DNA of 15,676 nucleotides from contig JALLBK010000958.1 in assembly GCA_036940085.1 (NCBI GenBank), positions 1 through 15,676 of the forward strand, in the 5' to 3' direction. Below, piece by piece: positions 15,462 to 15,676 of this stretch. Both the position numbers and the translations under genes were made by a program. Every line of letters starts with the position of its first letter. Position 1 is the first letter of the stretch. This stretch comes from Discostella pseudostelligera. Lineage: Eukaryota > Bacillariophyta > Thalassiosirophyceae > Thalassiosirales > Thalassiosiraceae. The notes beneath the pieces are model-generated. The model ran no database searches, was not told where the DNA came from, and was given only the letters and a program-made list of their open reading frames with translations.

Positions 15462-15676
15462 GGTTATGGGTAATGGTAATGATGAAGAAGTGGCGATTGT
15501 CCTTCGGCTAAGGATGGTACGGGCTACGGGCCCCTGGAAAGTACTCTAGATACTTCTTACGGGCCGGGCATCGCATTTTGGCGGGAAAGCGCCGCGGCGG
15601 GAAAGTAATTTTGGCGGGATACATCGCGAACATTTTCAGCGATAGAATACACGATAGAGGAATTCATGCTCGACCT
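15462..15676. promoter_or_regulatory. 5' region with three E2F-like sites
   Basis: Upstream of the minus-strand CxxC plastid gene and possibly shared with a gene beyond the right edge. Sites: TTTTGGCGGGAAA (15576-15588), GGCGGGAAA (15596-15604) and TTTTGGCGGGA (15609-15619), all on the plus strand within 44 bp. The first is an almost ideal E2F/DP site. No CACGTG or GACTCGA block accompanies them. Confidence 0.55.

Noticed and set aside
14857..15549. Plus-strand ORF of 230 codons overlapping the CxxC plastid gene.
   Set aside because: The minus strand has a full plastid presequence and a Cys motif; the plus frame has no ATG-supported start or motif.

Overview
The window reads as nuclear DNA of a photosynthetic heterokont, most likely a centric diatom. 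Three things point there. Two proteins start with a bipartite plastid presequence: a signal peptide, a cleavage motif with an aromatic residue at +1 (ASA|Y, ISA|F), then a basic Ser-rich transit region. A plant-type MGDG synthase is encoded with two short GT-AG introns. The genes are compact, have few introns and are rich in Ser, Asn, Gly and Gln homopolymers. No database was searched; functions rest on motifs read by eye.

Layout, left to right: (1) minus strand 371-1603, a type II membrane protein of the PC-esterase / TBL (GDS...DxxH) class; (2) a divergent promoter region, about 1604-2243, with three GGCGGGA sites, a CACGTG core, two dyads and a TGACGTCA palindrome; (3) plus strand 2244-3100, a two-exon plastid-targeted protein of unknown function; (4) minus strand 3293-4174, a CoA-type Nudix hydrolase; (5) plus strand 4681-6826, a three-exon MGDG synthase; (6) plus strand 7050-7508, a small protein of unknown function; (7) about 7545-7917, two decayed copies of the 3' end of the next gene; (8) minus strand 7919-8410, a VanZ-like membrane protein; (9) a second divergent promoter region, 8411-8796; (10) plus strand 8797-13089, a 1430-residue protein with three FAM13-like helical repeats and an IQ motif; (11) plus strand 13329-14699, a RING-HC protein with five near-identical 39-residue repeats; (12) minus strand 14985-15461, a plastid-targeted protein with a CxxCxxCxGxGR motif; (13) a right-hand 5' region with three more GGCGGGA sites.

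The most striking signal is non-coding. The two divergent promoter regions, about 6.5 kb apart, carry the same 45-bp composite element in opposite orientations. It has three invariant blocks (14, 12 and 13 bp) separated by two 3-bp spacers whose sequence differs but whose length does not. The blocks hold a duplicated GACTCGA core, a G-box (ACACGTGGC) and an E2F-like site (TTTGGCGGGA). This looks like a cis-regulatory module under selection and may co-regulate the two flanking gene pairs.

The genes do not form one pathway. Several could belong to plastid biogenesis: MGDG synthase, the 250-residue plastid protein and the CxxC plastid protein. With the E2F-like sites, a link between plastid growth and the cell cycle is possible, but that is inference.
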